Shown here: piece after piece, positions 32,132 to 39,871 of the stretch | Layout: every line of letters starts with the position of its first letter | How positions within the stretch are numbered: the stretch's first letter is position 1 | Assembly: GCA_021772515.1 (NCBI GenBank) | Contig: JAJFLU010000052.1 | Coordinates: 1 to 64,000, forward strand | Source: Opitutales bacterium | GTDB taxonomy: Bacteria; Verrucomicrobiota; Verrucomicrobiia; Opitutales; UBA2987 | DNA length: 64,000 nucleotides | Direction of reading: 5' to 3' | Notes under the pieces: generated by a model | What the model was told of the DNA's origin: nothing | The model's database searches: none | Seen by the model: the letters and a program-made list of their open reading frames with translations, nothing else | Translations under genes and position numbers: made by a program

Positions 32132-33079
32132 TCAGACGGGGTATAAATCGGAGGCCAGATACTTTAAGCCGGTATCGACCGCCACGGTTACTACGGTTTT
32201 CCCTTCGCCTAATTCCTTGGCTAGTTGAAGCGCTCCAACGACATTCAGCCCGCTCGATGTCCCCGCAAAAATGCCTTCTTCCTTGGCCAGAAGACGCACC
32301 CTTTGCCTCGCTTCATTTTCGTCAATCCCACGGGCCTCATCGTAAAGTCGCTCATCCAGCAGCGGGGGGACAGCGCCAATCCCAATCCCTTCAACATCGT
32401 GTGAACCGGGGCTGCCTCCTGAGATGACTGCGGAGCTTGCGGGTTCCAGAGCAACTATCTTCACGTTTGGGTAAACCTGCCGCAGTTCGAGGGAAACGCC
32501 CATGAGCATTCCCGCTGTGCCAACGCCCCCACAAAAAGCGTCGATGGGGCGATCAATCTGCTTCAGCAGTTCTTTGCCGATATTGCGATGGCCAACGATG
32601 ATGTCCGAATTGTGTATTTGATTTGTGAAATAGCAGTCGTCATTATCGGCCAGCGATTTGGCTTTTTCCATCATCCTTGGGATTAAATCCGGTGTGGTTT
32701 TACCGCCTACACTTGGTACAATTATAAGTTCCGCCCCAAACGCCTTCATCGTCTTTAGTTTTTCAATGGCAAAGGCATCCGAGGAAATTAGTACTAAGCG
32801 ATACCCTTTAACTGCACATACAAAGGCAAGTGAAGAACCGGTGCTTCCTCCGGTGTACTCAACAACGGTCATCCCCGATCGGAGGGTTCCCCTTTTTTCA
32901 GCCTCTTCAATCATCGATAAGGCCATCCGGTCTTTATATGATCCCGTAGGATTAAAATACTCCAGCTTGACAAAAATATCAGCGCTACCCTCGGGCACAA
33001 TCTTATGCAGCTGAACTATAGGAGTTATACCAATAGCATCCAAAGCAGTCGGGGATTTTACTTGGCGTCCGCTCTTCAT
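32132..33079 (-). CDS. Cysteine synthase-like PLP-dependent enzyme
   Basis: This 315-residue protein belongs to the beta family of fold-type II PLP enzymes (cysteine synthase/cystathionine beta-synthase). The PLP lysine lies in NPTGSYKDRMA near 44-54, the substrate loop is EYTGGSTGSSLA near 74-85 and the phosphate loop is GGVGTAGM near 183-190. The usual TSGNTG loop of O-acetylserine sulfhydrylase reads TGGSTG. C-terminal FAGTSSGLNV and VTVAVDTGLKYL fit the group. It could make cysteine or a related amino acid; it is not next to cysE. A copy of its 3' end lies 1.1 kb downstream. Confidence 0.9.
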   Translation of the reverse strand: MKSGRQVKSPTALDAIGITPIVQLHKIVPEGSADIFVKLEYFNPTGSYKDRMALSMIEEAEKRGTLRSGMTVVEYTGGSTGSSLAFVCAVKGYRLVLISSDAFAIEKLKTMKAFGAELIIVPSVGGKTTPDLIPRMMEKAKSLADNDDCYFTNQIHNSDIIVGHRNIGKELLKQIDRPIDAFCGGVGTAGMLMGVSLELRQVYPNVKIVALEPASSAVISGGSPGSHDVEGIGIGAVPPLLDERLYDEARGIDENEARQRVRLLAKEEGIFAGTSSGLNVVGALQLAKELGEGKTVVTVAVDTGLKYLASDLYPV

Positions 33080-33095
33080 TTATGTAAAATCTATC

Positions 33096-33359
33096 TCAAA
33101 TTAACCATTGGTATGCTTGATAGCTTATGAGGCCTGTTCCTAGTAATCCTATTGCGAGGAATATCATGCAGCCTTTGGCGTTGGCTTTGAATTTATCGGG
33201 GAATTCCTGTTTTAGTTCGTCGGTTAAATGTTCGATAAATTCTTTGGATTCCTTGAGGCCTTGGCCGGTTTCAGTTCGGTATAACTTGATGGCTTCTATT
33301 TTACGTCCGGCAAGGAGTGCATCGGCGATTTTTTTATTGGTTTCTTCGGATAACGACAT
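33096..33359 (-). CDS. L7/L12 C-terminal-domain-like membrane protein
   Basis: This 87-residue protein has a C-terminal membrane helix (GCMIFLAIGLLGTGLISYQAY, about 63-83). Residues 8-42 (KIADALLAGRKIEAIKLYR, then TGQGLKESKEFIE) match the pattern of the ribosomal L7/L12 C-terminal domain, where GLKEAK binds translation factors. A short free-standing L12-like domain joined to a membrane anchor is known from small uncharacterised proteins. AAAGGAA lies before the ATG. The gene is 16 bp upstream of the cysteine-synthase-like gene and in the same direction, so the two may be co-transcribed. Confidence 0.75.
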   Translation of the reverse strand: MSLSEETNKKIADALLAGRKIEAIKLYRTETGQGLKESKEFIEHLTDELKQEFPDKFKANAKGCMIFLAIGLLGTGLISYQAYQWLI

Positions 33360-33490
33360 TGGAGTTTCCTTTTTTTGTTTGAGAATGTTACCGCATCAAT
33401 ATTTTTAAAAACCCGCAGATTTCTCAGATTAACGCTGATAAATATAGGTTCTAAAAACTATGTGTAAGGTTGAATAGCCCGATTTTGGTT

Positions 33491-34483
33491 TCAGGTTACC
33501 ATTGGAGAGGAAATCGTTTGTTTTGGGGATTTCTTGACCTTATTGGTTTTGGATTTACTGTAGGGGCTGCCAAAAAACCTTACGGTTGTGGGGTTCGTGA
33601 CCCCTTTCAGAAGGATATCCGTTTTTTCAATTTCCAAGGGTGGATCATTCAGTCGCGAGAAGGCTGCCTCGGTAACCAGAAAGTCGTTATTCACCGTTTT
33701 TGTGGCCGATTCGACTCTTGCCGCAAGATTTACCGGGTGTCCGATTACGCTGAGTGCCCCGTCGACGCCTATTCCGAGTTTTCCATAAATTACATTGCCC
33801 GAATGAATTCCGATGCCGACTCGCAAACGATGGTTAAAATAGGGGTCAAGGTAGGTGTCATTGAAAGTTTCGAGGTTCTCCAATACGGCATGGCCGGCTT
33901 TGACGCCATCGGCGACGGCATTGCACATGGGACATTCGAGACCAAAAACGGCGTAGAGACCATCCCCGGCGACTTCGACCACGGTGCCGTTATGTTCCTC
34001 GATGGTTTTTTGGATCATGCGGTGGAAACGATTGAGGATGTGGATGACATCGAAGGGCAACTGTGATTCAGCGAAGGGGGTGAACTCCCGGATATCAAGG
34101 AAAAACAAGGCCAGCTCTTTTTCGCAACCGAGGCTTTTTGCGGATGATATGGACTCGTGGCAACACATGAGCTCGAGGTCGAGCTTGTCCCTGACAAGGC
34201 GGTGCAGGCGGATGGGCCCGCCGATGACTTTTGCCTGGCAGGCGAGGCGAATTTCGGGGGGGAATTTTTGGCGCCGGGCCAAATCGGCCTCCTCGTGGGT
34301 TGGAGGGGAGAGGTTTTCCGCCCCCTCGCGGATGAGGATGCGGCAGGTGGAGCATTTTGCCTGGCTGCCACAGGCGTGAAGATGGGCGATCCCGGCATTC
34401 AGGCAGGCATCCAGGAGCATTTCGCCAGCCGACACCTCCAAACTGGTCTCGTTTATCAATTCAACGTTGCACTTTTTCGTCAT
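33491..34483 (-). CDS. [2Fe-2S] ferredoxin-nucleotide cyclase fusion protein
   Basis: This 330-residue protein joins an N-terminal ferredoxin domain to a class III adenylate/guanylate cyclase domain. Cluster cysteines are Cys38, Cys44, Cys47 and Cys82, a C-x5-C-x2-C-x34-C spacing of the [2Fe-2S] type. In the cyclase the metal aspartates are in FFLDIREFT and AGDGLYAVFG, and Asn/Arg of the transition-state site are in VNLAARVES. The residue before AGD, usually Lys in adenylate cyclases, is Glu (VVEVAGD). The ATG at 34483 has an AAGGTGG ribosome-binding site; the frame up to 34516 is less likely. It is divergent from the amidohydrolase gene. Confidence 0.88.
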   Translation of the reverse strand: MTKKCNVELINETSLEVSAGEMLLDACLNAGIAHLHACGSQAKCSTCRILIREGAENLSPPTHEEADLARRQKFPPEIRLACQAKVIGGPIRLHRLVRDKLDLELMCCHESISSAKSLGCEKELALFFLDIREFTPFAESQLPFDVIHILNRFHRMIQKTIEEHNGTVVEVAGDGLYAVFGLECPMCNAVADGVKAGHAVLENLETFNDTYLDPYFNHRLRVGIGIHSGNVIYGKLGIGVDGALSVIGHPVNLAARVESATKTVNNDFLVTEAAFSRLNDPPLEIEKTDILLKGVTNPTTVRFFGSPYSKSKTNKVKKSPKQTISSPMVT

Positions 34484-34546
34484 TGGAATATCCACCTTAA
34501 TTAAAAGTGAACTCATGTCAATTATTGCTGGATTATGGTGAGTGAA

Positions 34547-36271
34547 ATGAAAAAAAATCTACTTAAAGTTATTTTGGGGATTACGATGGTGATTTTTAAT
34601 GGTTTGACGGGTGGTTTTGCGGAGGATGGCATGCCGGCGGATTTAGTTTTACTTAACGGGGTGATCACAACTGTCGTTGACCACCAACCGGTAGCAGAGG
34701 CTCTTGCCGTACGCGAGGATGTCATACAGGCGGTTGGTTCCGATGAGGAAATCAGGGGGTTTATCGATGAAAACACCGAAGTTATCGATCTGGACGGACA
34801 ACTGGCCATTCCGGGGTTTATCGAGGGGCACGCGCATTTTCTCGGGCTTGGTTACTCGAAGATGTGGCTGGAATTAAGGACGGCGCGGACGTGGTCGGAG
34901 GTTATTGATAAAGTGGCGAAAAAGGCCGCTGAATCGGAGCCGGGGAAATGGATTGTGGGGCGGGGATGGCATCAGGAAAAATGGGACAAATTGCCCGACG
35001 GGACCATCGAGGGTTATCCCATTCACGATAGCCTCAGTAAGGCAACGCCCAATAACCCCGTGATACTGACCCACGCCAGCGGTCATGCCATTATGGTTAA
35101 TGCGAGTGCGATGGAGACGGCAGGAATTTCCGTTGATTCCGATGATCCTTTGGGGGGAGATATTTTGAAGAATAACGCTGGTGAGCCGACCGGGGTGTTT
35201 ATCGACGATGCCGGGGAGCCGATTCAACGCGCTTTCCAAAACTACCGAACATCACGATCGGTTGACCAGTTAGGTAAAGATGATCGCATGGCCGCCCGGT
35301 TGGCTGCGGAGGAGTGTATGCGCTATGGGATAACGAGTTTTCAAGACGCCGGTTCCTCTTTGCGTGAGGTGGAGCTATTTCGAAAATTGGCGGATGAGGG
35401 TGAACTGCCGGTGCGCCTTTGGGTAATGATGATCGATGACCTCGAAACACTGCAAAAAAAGGCCGCCAGTTACAAAATGCTCGGCTACGGAGAAAACCGG
35501 CTAACGGTGCGGTCGATCAAGGGTTATATGGACGGAGCTCTGGGGTCTCGCAGCGCCTGGCTTCTCGAACCTTATACGGACTCGCCGGGAAACGTCGGAT
35601 TGAATACGACGCCGTTGGAGGAATTGCGGCAGTTGACAGAACTAGCGTTGAATAACGGTTTGCAAATGTGCACCCATGCCATCGGTGACCGAGCCAATCG
35701 CGAGGTTCTCGATTTATACGAACAAACGGTGGAAGGGAATCCGGAAAATCTATTAGAATTACGCTGGCGGATCGAACATGCCCAGCATATCGATCTCGTT
35801 GACCTGCCGCGTTTTGGGCAGCTTGGTGTCATCGCTTCGATGCAGGCGATTCATTGCACATCGGATGGCCCTTGGGTGCCCAAGCGGATCGGGGACAAAC
35901 GGTCGGCAGAGGGCGCCTATGTTTGGCAGAAATTGCTGCAATCCGGGGCCAAAATCAACAACGGCACCGACGCGCCGGTGGAGGGCGTCGACCCGCTGGC
36001 AAATTTTTATGCCTCCGTAACGCGAAAATTGGCGGATGGCTCGGTATTTTACCCGGAGCAGCGAATGAGCAGGGAACAGGCGCTAAAATCGATGACACTT
36101 GACGCCGCCTACGCCGCTTTCGAGGATGACATAAAGGGGTCGTTAGCTGCCGGTAAGCTGGCGGACATCACCGTGTTGTCAAAGAACATCCTAGAAATCC
36201 CCAACGACGATATTTTGAAAACCAAAGTAGTATTAACGATATCAGGAGGCAAGATCGTTTATAGGGATTAG
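34547..36271 (+). CDS. YtcJ-like amidohydrolase (secreted)
   Basis: This protein of about 574 residues begins with a signal peptide (MKKNLLKVILGITMVIFNGLTG, cleaved near FAEDG). The rest is an amidohydrolase-superfamily TIM barrel of the YtcJ type: the metal-binding EGHAHF near 93-98, a central HASGHA, MCTHAIGDRANREVLDLYE, EHAQHIDLVDLPRFGQLGV and NGTDAPVEGVDPLANFYASV. The C-terminal composite beta domain ends in ISGGKIVYRD. Such enzymes hydrolyse amide or imine bonds in diverse substrates, so the substrate is open. A start at 34535 is also possible. Confidence 0.9.
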   Translation: MKKNLLKVILGITMVIFNGLTGGFAEDGMPADLVLLNGVITTVVDHQPVAEALAVREDVIQAVGSDEEIRGFIDENTEVIDLDGQLAIPGFIEGHAHFLGLGYSKMWLELRTARTWSEVIDKVAKKAAESEPGKWIVGRGWHQEKWDKLPDGTIEGYPIHDSLSKATPNNPVILTHASGHAIMVNASAMETAGISVDSDDPLGGDILKNNAGEPTGVFIDDAGEPIQRAFQNYRTSRSVDQLGKDDRMAARLAAEECMRYGITSFQDAGSSLREVELFRKLADEGELPVRLWVMMIDDLETLQKKAASYKMLGYGENRLTVRSIKGYMDGALGSRSAWLLEPYTDSPGNVGLNTTPLEELRQLTELALNNGLQMCTHAIGDRANREVLDLYEQTVEGNPENLLELRWRIEHAQHIDLVDLPRFGQLGVIASMQAIHCTSDGPWVPKRIGDKRSAEGAYVWQKLLQSGAKINNGTDAPVEGVDPLANFYASVTRKLADGSVFYPEQRMSREQALKSMTLDAAYAAFEDDIKGSLAAGKLADITVLSKNILEIPNDDILKTKVVLTISGGKIVYRD

Positions 36272-36423
36272 TCTGTGATTGATGGGATAATAGCGGTGAC
36301 CAAGTCGTTAGCAGAATAGATTTCCTGATAATCAGAAGCAAACGACGACCCATATTAACTCCTCATCGGATTAGGAGCGAATTCTGGAAATTCGAATGTC
36401 GTGATAATATAGTTAAAAACATG

Positions 36424-36456
36424 CTTGACGTATAGTGTTTATCAGTTCACTATATG
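36424..36456 (+). promoter_or_regulatory. Promoter with palindromic operator before dinB
   Basis: TTGACG at 36425-36430 could be a -35 box. TATAGTG (36431-36437) and CACTATA (36448-36454) are perfect inverted repeats separated by 10 bp and overlap the first possible ATG. A repressor bound here would block transcription, as LexA does for dinB in other bacteria. No known LexA motif of this phylum was matched with certainty. Confidence 0.45.
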
Positions 36457-36462
36457 TTGATG

Positions 36463-37689
36463 ATGTTACTTGACTCGCTTTTTATTGATTTTAATGCCTA
36501 TTTTGCTTCGGCGGAGCAGCATTTGCGGCCCGAATTGCGAGGGCTGCCGGTGGGGATTGCCCCGCTCTATACCGATGCCACCTGTTGTATCGCCGTGAGC
36601 TACGAAGCGCGGGCTTTTGGTGTCCGCACGGGCACAATGGTTTATGAGGCGAAGAAACTTTGCCCCCACATCAATATCGTCGAAGCCCGCCCTTCGCTCT
36701 ATGTTAAACTGCACCATAAGCTGGTGGCGGTGGTGGATTCCTGCATCCCTGTCGATGAAGTCGTTTCCATTGACGAAATGGCATGCAGCCTCACGTCTCG
36801 TTGGCGTGATCCCGGAAAAGCCGCCGCCATCGCCCTCGAAATCAAGCAGGCCATCGCCCGGCGCGTGGGCCCCTGTATGCGTAGTTCAATCGGGATCGGC
36901 CCCAACCGCTTTCTGGCCAAAACCGGCACCAATATGCAGAAGCCCGACGGTCTCGTCATCATTCAGGAAAAGGACCTCCCCCACTGCCTCTATGGTCTTG
37001 ATCTGAAAGACATTACGGGTATCGGGCGCAACATGCTCAAGCGTCTGCAAACCAGCGGGATCCACACTGTCAAGGAGCTTTGTGCCGCCCGCAAGAAGGA
37101 GTTGCACGGGGTTTGGGGCGGTATCGAGGGTGATCGTATGTACGCGCGCCTGCGTGGCGAATTCGTGCCCTGTCCGCCCACCCGACGCAGTTCCATCGGC
37201 CATTCGCATATCCTTCCGCCGCGTCTTCGGAACCAATCCGGTGCCCTCGCGGTGCTTCACCGGCTCCTGCAAAAGGCCGCCATGCGCCTGCGCCATCTTG
37301 GTTATTTTGCGAGTTGCCTCTCCGCGAAAATCAAATACGTGGGCGGTGGGCGGTGGAAAGATAGCGTGAATTTTCTCGAAACGCAGAATACCTTCGACCT
37401 CGTCCGTGGACTCTCCCTCATATTGCAGCGCCGGAAACCGGTGGTTGATGCGCCGCTCGCCGTCAGCGTGACGCTAACGGGTTTACTCGCCGCGCACAAT
37501 ACTACGCCGCCGCTCTTCGATCGAAAAAAGGCCGACCGCCAAGCCGCCCTGTTCCGCACCGTCGATGCGATCAATCGCGATTACGGTGGCCGCACGGTAT
37601 ATTGCGGTTCCGCCCACCGGGCAATGCACGCGGCCCCGATGCGTATCGCCTTCACCCACATTCCCGACCTAAAAACCGAGCGGGACTGA
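36463..37689 (+). CDS. dinB: Y-family DNA polymerase IV-like protein
   Basis: This protein of about 408 residues is a translesion polymerase. Palm residues are seen in LFIDFNAYFASAEQ (Asp near 9) and SIDEMA (Asp-Glu near 102). A little-finger domain follows from about 240 on. YEARAFGVRTGTMVYEAKKLCP is the finger motif and FLAKTGTNMQKP is in the thumb region. The sequence is closer to DinB than to UmuC or ImuB. Several ATG codons lie at 36454-36463; the third is closest to the conserved domain, and the leader would be very short or absent. A palindrome at the promoter suggests damage-regulated expression. The C-terminus lacks a clear beta-clamp QLxLF motif. Confidence 0.9.
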   Translation: MLLDSLFIDFNAYFASAEQHLRPELRGLPVGIAPLYTDATCCIAVSYEARAFGVRTGTMVYEAKKLCPHINIVEARPSLYVKLHHKLVAVVDSCIPVDEVVSIDEMACSLTSRWRDPGKAAAIALEIKQAIARRVGPCMRSSIGIGPNRFLAKTGTNMQKPDGLVIIQEKDLPHCLYGLDLKDITGIGRNMLKRLQTSGIHTVKELCAARKKELHGVWGGIEGDRMYARLRGEFVPCPPTRRSSIGHSHILPPRLRNQSGALAVLHRLLQKAAMRLRHLGYFASCLSAKIKYVGGGRWKDSVNFLETQNTFDLVRGLSLILQRRKPVVDAPLAVSVTLTGLLAAHNTTPPLFDRKKADRQAALFRTVDAINRDYGGRTVYCGSAHRAMHAAPMRIAFTHIPDLKTERD

Positions 37690-37695
37690 GGGAGT

Positions 37696-38625
37696 TCAGG
37701 TTTTCTTCGGAATCAATGCCTGGATGATTGAATCCTTCATTTTCTGATATTCCTCTGTAGAAGAATATTTTTCTCGTTTCTCGTAGTGCTTTCGATTAAA
37801 TTCGAAATCCATTCTCTTGTGGGAGTAATGTTTTCTATTTTCAAACAACGCATATTTTAGTTTTGAAATATTGCTCAAAAACGAAAGATCCCCGTCCAAT
37901 ATATTTGTTGATCCTAACAGGGTGAGTTCTTCAAGAGAAGAGCAATTTTCCAAGAATTTAGCAGTTGGAATTTTTCCGACACTATCCAGGACTAAAACCC
38001 TTAATGATGGTAAGGTTGTAACAATTTCTAAATCTTCTATTTTACTACTGGCATGAATCGTTAAATTACGTATTTTGGGGTGGGCATTTAGCGGTTCAAT
38101 TGATGTAAGAGTGCGTGAGTCAACGATCTCAAAACTTTCAAGATTTTTAAAGTTTTCAATACCGTTAATGCTTCTCAAACGCTTGGGCTGCCTTATACTA
38201 AAGAATTTTGTTTTTGTGTATTTGGAAAAAAGACTCAAATCGTCAATTCGACCTTCAACGAGGGTTAATTCAAGGATATTACCTAATGATTCAATGGACT
38301 CACATCCGTCCGACCAGTTGAGTTCAAGTTTCTTAAGCTTCTGCAATCTTGATAAATCCACTGGATGGTTAGGCGAGGCGTCTAAATACAGATATTCAAG
38401 TTCGGAAAGTCCCTCCATACCTCTTACATTAGTCACCAAAAAATTCGCTACTAACAAACTCCGAATCCAAGGATACCTAGTTAAAAAATCCAGGTTTGTG
38501 ATCTCTGGAAGATATCCTTGTTTGATCGCTAGCGACTCGATCCTTTCTTCTCTTATCTTCTTGTCGATTTCTTCATTCCACTCACCGGTGAAACTCCAGC
38601 TAGTTCCGTTGAAAATCAAATTCAT
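37696..38625 (-). CDS. Leucine-rich-repeat protein
   Basis: This 309-residue protein is AT-rich and has about nine leucine-rich repeats of the internalin kind between residues 30 and 265 (for example LSELEYLYLDAS, LQKLKKLELNWS, FKNLESFEIVDS and CSSLEELTLLGS). A charged C-terminal helix with DFEFNRKHYEKREKYSS closes it. No signal peptide or membrane segment is visible, so it is probably cytosolic. Such proteins bind other proteins; the target cannot be guessed. It converges on dinB with 6 bp between the two stop codons. Confidence 0.8.
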   Translation of the reverse strand: MNLIFNGTSWSFTGEWNEEIDKKIREERIESLAIKQGYLPEITNLDFLTRYPWIRSLLVANFLVTNVRGMEGLSELEYLYLDASPNHPVDLSRLQKLKKLELNWSDGCESIESLGNILELTLVEGRIDDLSLFSKYTKTKFFSIRQPKRLRSINGIENFKNLESFEIVDSRTLTSIEPLNAHPKIRNLTIHASSKIEDLEIVTTLPSLRVLVLDSVGKIPTAKFLENCSSLEELTLLGSTNILDGDLSFLSNISKLKYALFENRKHYSHKRMDFEFNRKHYEKREKYSSTEEYQKMKDSIIQALIPKKT

Positions 38626-38730
38626 AACAATTATAGGCAGAGTTTAAATAGTTTTCCTGCTTTCCCTATTCAAATCAATTTAGGAATCTATTTCTTCATG
38701 GCAACTTTCATGACCTTCTTTTGGGACGGA

Positions 38731-38994
38731 CTAGGGGGTTTTGTAAGCTTCTCTTCTGTGGGCAATTCGGACTACTACGATGGTTATGGTGATTTCAAAT
38801 ATCTCGTATAGAACCCGATAATTTCCCTGTCGAATTCTGTATTTGTTGTCAGCGGATAGCTTCTTCGAGCCGGGGGGAAGCGGACCGGCGGACAAGGCTC
38901 TGATCCTCTCGATAATTCGGACACGATCTTTTTTGGCGATTTTTTCGAGTTCCTTGGCAGCCGACTTTTTGATCTCGATTCTATAATCGGCCAT
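38731..38994 (-). CDS. RelE/ParE-family toxin
   Basis: This 87-residue protein has the RelE/ParE fold pattern: MADYRIEIKKSAAKELEKI at the start, LPPGSKKLSADNKYRIRQGNYRVLYEIFE in the core and a C-terminal VVRIAHRREAYK. RelE-type proteins cut mRNA at the ribosome, ParE-type proteins poison gyrase; His79 and Arg80-81 fit the RelE side. Its start overlaps the antitoxin gene by 14 bp. Confidence 0.9.
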   Translation of the reverse strand: MADYRIEIKKSAAKELEKIAKKDRVRIIERIRALSAGPLPPGSKKLSADNKYRIRQGNYRVLYEIFEITITIVVVRIAHRREAYKTP

Positions 38995-39211
38995 TGTTTT
39001 TCATGCCTTTGAGGAAGTCCTCGAAATCCACGGACGGCTCCGACTCTCGATCCCGAAAGGCTTGGAGATCATCAAGATCATCGGCAAGTGAGGCTCGAAT
39101 CACCTCATTAACCAGATTCGAGACAGATGACGATGTTTCCGCCGCCTTGATTTTCAAAGCCTTATGCAAATCCTCCTCAAAATATACGGTAGCTCTTTTC
39201 ATGCGATCCAT
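38981..39211 (-). CDS. Ribbon-helix-helix antitoxin
   Basis: This 76-residue protein has an N-terminal ribbon-helix-helix (MKRATVYFEEDLHKALKIKA, then SVSNLVNEVI) for DNA binding and an acidic C-terminal tail that should cover the toxin. It is the first gene of the pair and overlaps the toxin by 14 bp. A perfect palindrome just upstream (39215-39228) is a likely autoregulatory operator. Confidence 0.87.
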   Translation of the reverse strand: MDRMKRATVYFEEDLHKALKIKAAETSSSVSNLVNEVIRASLADDLDDLQAFRDRESEPSVDFEDFLKGMKNNGRL

Positions 39212-39214
39212 AAA

Positions 39215-39234
39215 AGCGTTTTAACGCTAAAACG
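39215..39234. promoter_or_regulatory. Palindromic operator of the RelE/RHH pair
   Basis: AGCGTT and AACGCT flank TT at 39215-39228. An overlapping inverted repeat pairs CGTTTTA (39217-39223) with TAAAACG (39228-39234). Both lie a few bases upstream of the antitoxin start, the usual place of autorepression by ribbon-helix-helix antitoxins. Confidence 0.6.
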
Positions 39235-39631
39235 TCAACTGAAAAACGAACCCAATAATGTTGAAAATACTGCCACACGCCAAAAGCGAAGGGGTTTCAT
39301 TCCCGATTGTCGAGGAGGTTTGTGGTGACCTTGAGGAGGAATTGCACGCCTTCAGCGTGCTTTGGGGGGGGCAGAGGATCCCCGGGTTTCGCCCGGGGCT
39401 GGCGAATTGTGCGCCTTCAGCGTGCTTTGTTGGGGGGCGGGGTTTCTTGGAGTCTCGGGGTTGCTTGGCATGCGAAGAAATAGACGAAGAGGATGAGGAA
39501 GACGGGGAGGAAGATTTTGTTTCAAACGGTCTTATGTTTGTTCCGATTGGGGTTTGGATGTTCAAAATTGAGTTTTTTCTGATTTTTTGCGGGTCGGAAT
39601 GTCTCTGGTTGGGGGTTTTGGAGTGTTTTTC
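39235..39631. repeat. Intergenic region with GCACGCCTTCAGCGTGC hairpin repeats
   Basis: Two open frames on opposite strands cross this region but both are made by repeats. It holds GCACGCCTTCAGCGTGC at 39344-39360 and a variant at 39409-39425, a 7-bp stem CCCCGGG/CCCGGGG at 39380-39398 next to GCTGGCGAAT, and a purine tract at 39474-39516. The first three units resemble those inside the MITE at 26838-27066. Confidence 0.65.
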
Positions 39632-39727
39632 GTACTAATTAATATTAATTTTCGGTTTTTTAGCGAACGCAGCCAACGCAGCCAATATAGTCATTGTGGA
39701 TTTCGGGTTTTTTGGTATAATGTTGGG
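39632..39727 (+). repeat. Dispersed intergenic element, copy 3, with promoter-like core
   Basis: This stretch is nearly the same as 205-300 (GTACTAATTAATATTAATTT, a T-run, GCGAACGCAGCCAACGCAGC, then a CATTGTGG block). TTGTGG at 39694-39699 and TATAAT at 39716-39721 are 16 bp apart, as in copy 1. It points at the osmolyte-type operon starting at 39872. Confidence 0.75.
39694..39721 (+). promoter_or_regulatory. Putative promoter of the osmolyte-type operon
   Basis: TTGTGG and TATAAT boxes with 16-bp spacing predict a transcription start near 39728 and a leader of about 145 nt before the M20-like gene. Identical boxes are seen upstream of ffh. Confidence 0.5.
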
Positions 39728-39871
39728 CATGACAACACAAAATCGAAGACAGTGTAATCTTTACTGGCCGACGGACCGATTCCCGATCTTTTCAGAACCG
39801 AACTCAAAATCGTCGGGCCGAGAATTAAAGTTTTGCACCTTTTCTTAACAGCCTAATAATATTGAGCAATT

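Noticed and set aside
39227-39638. Overlapping 112- and 126-codon frames on opposite strands
   Set aside because: Both are made by hairpin repeats and a purine tract and have no independent coding evidence.
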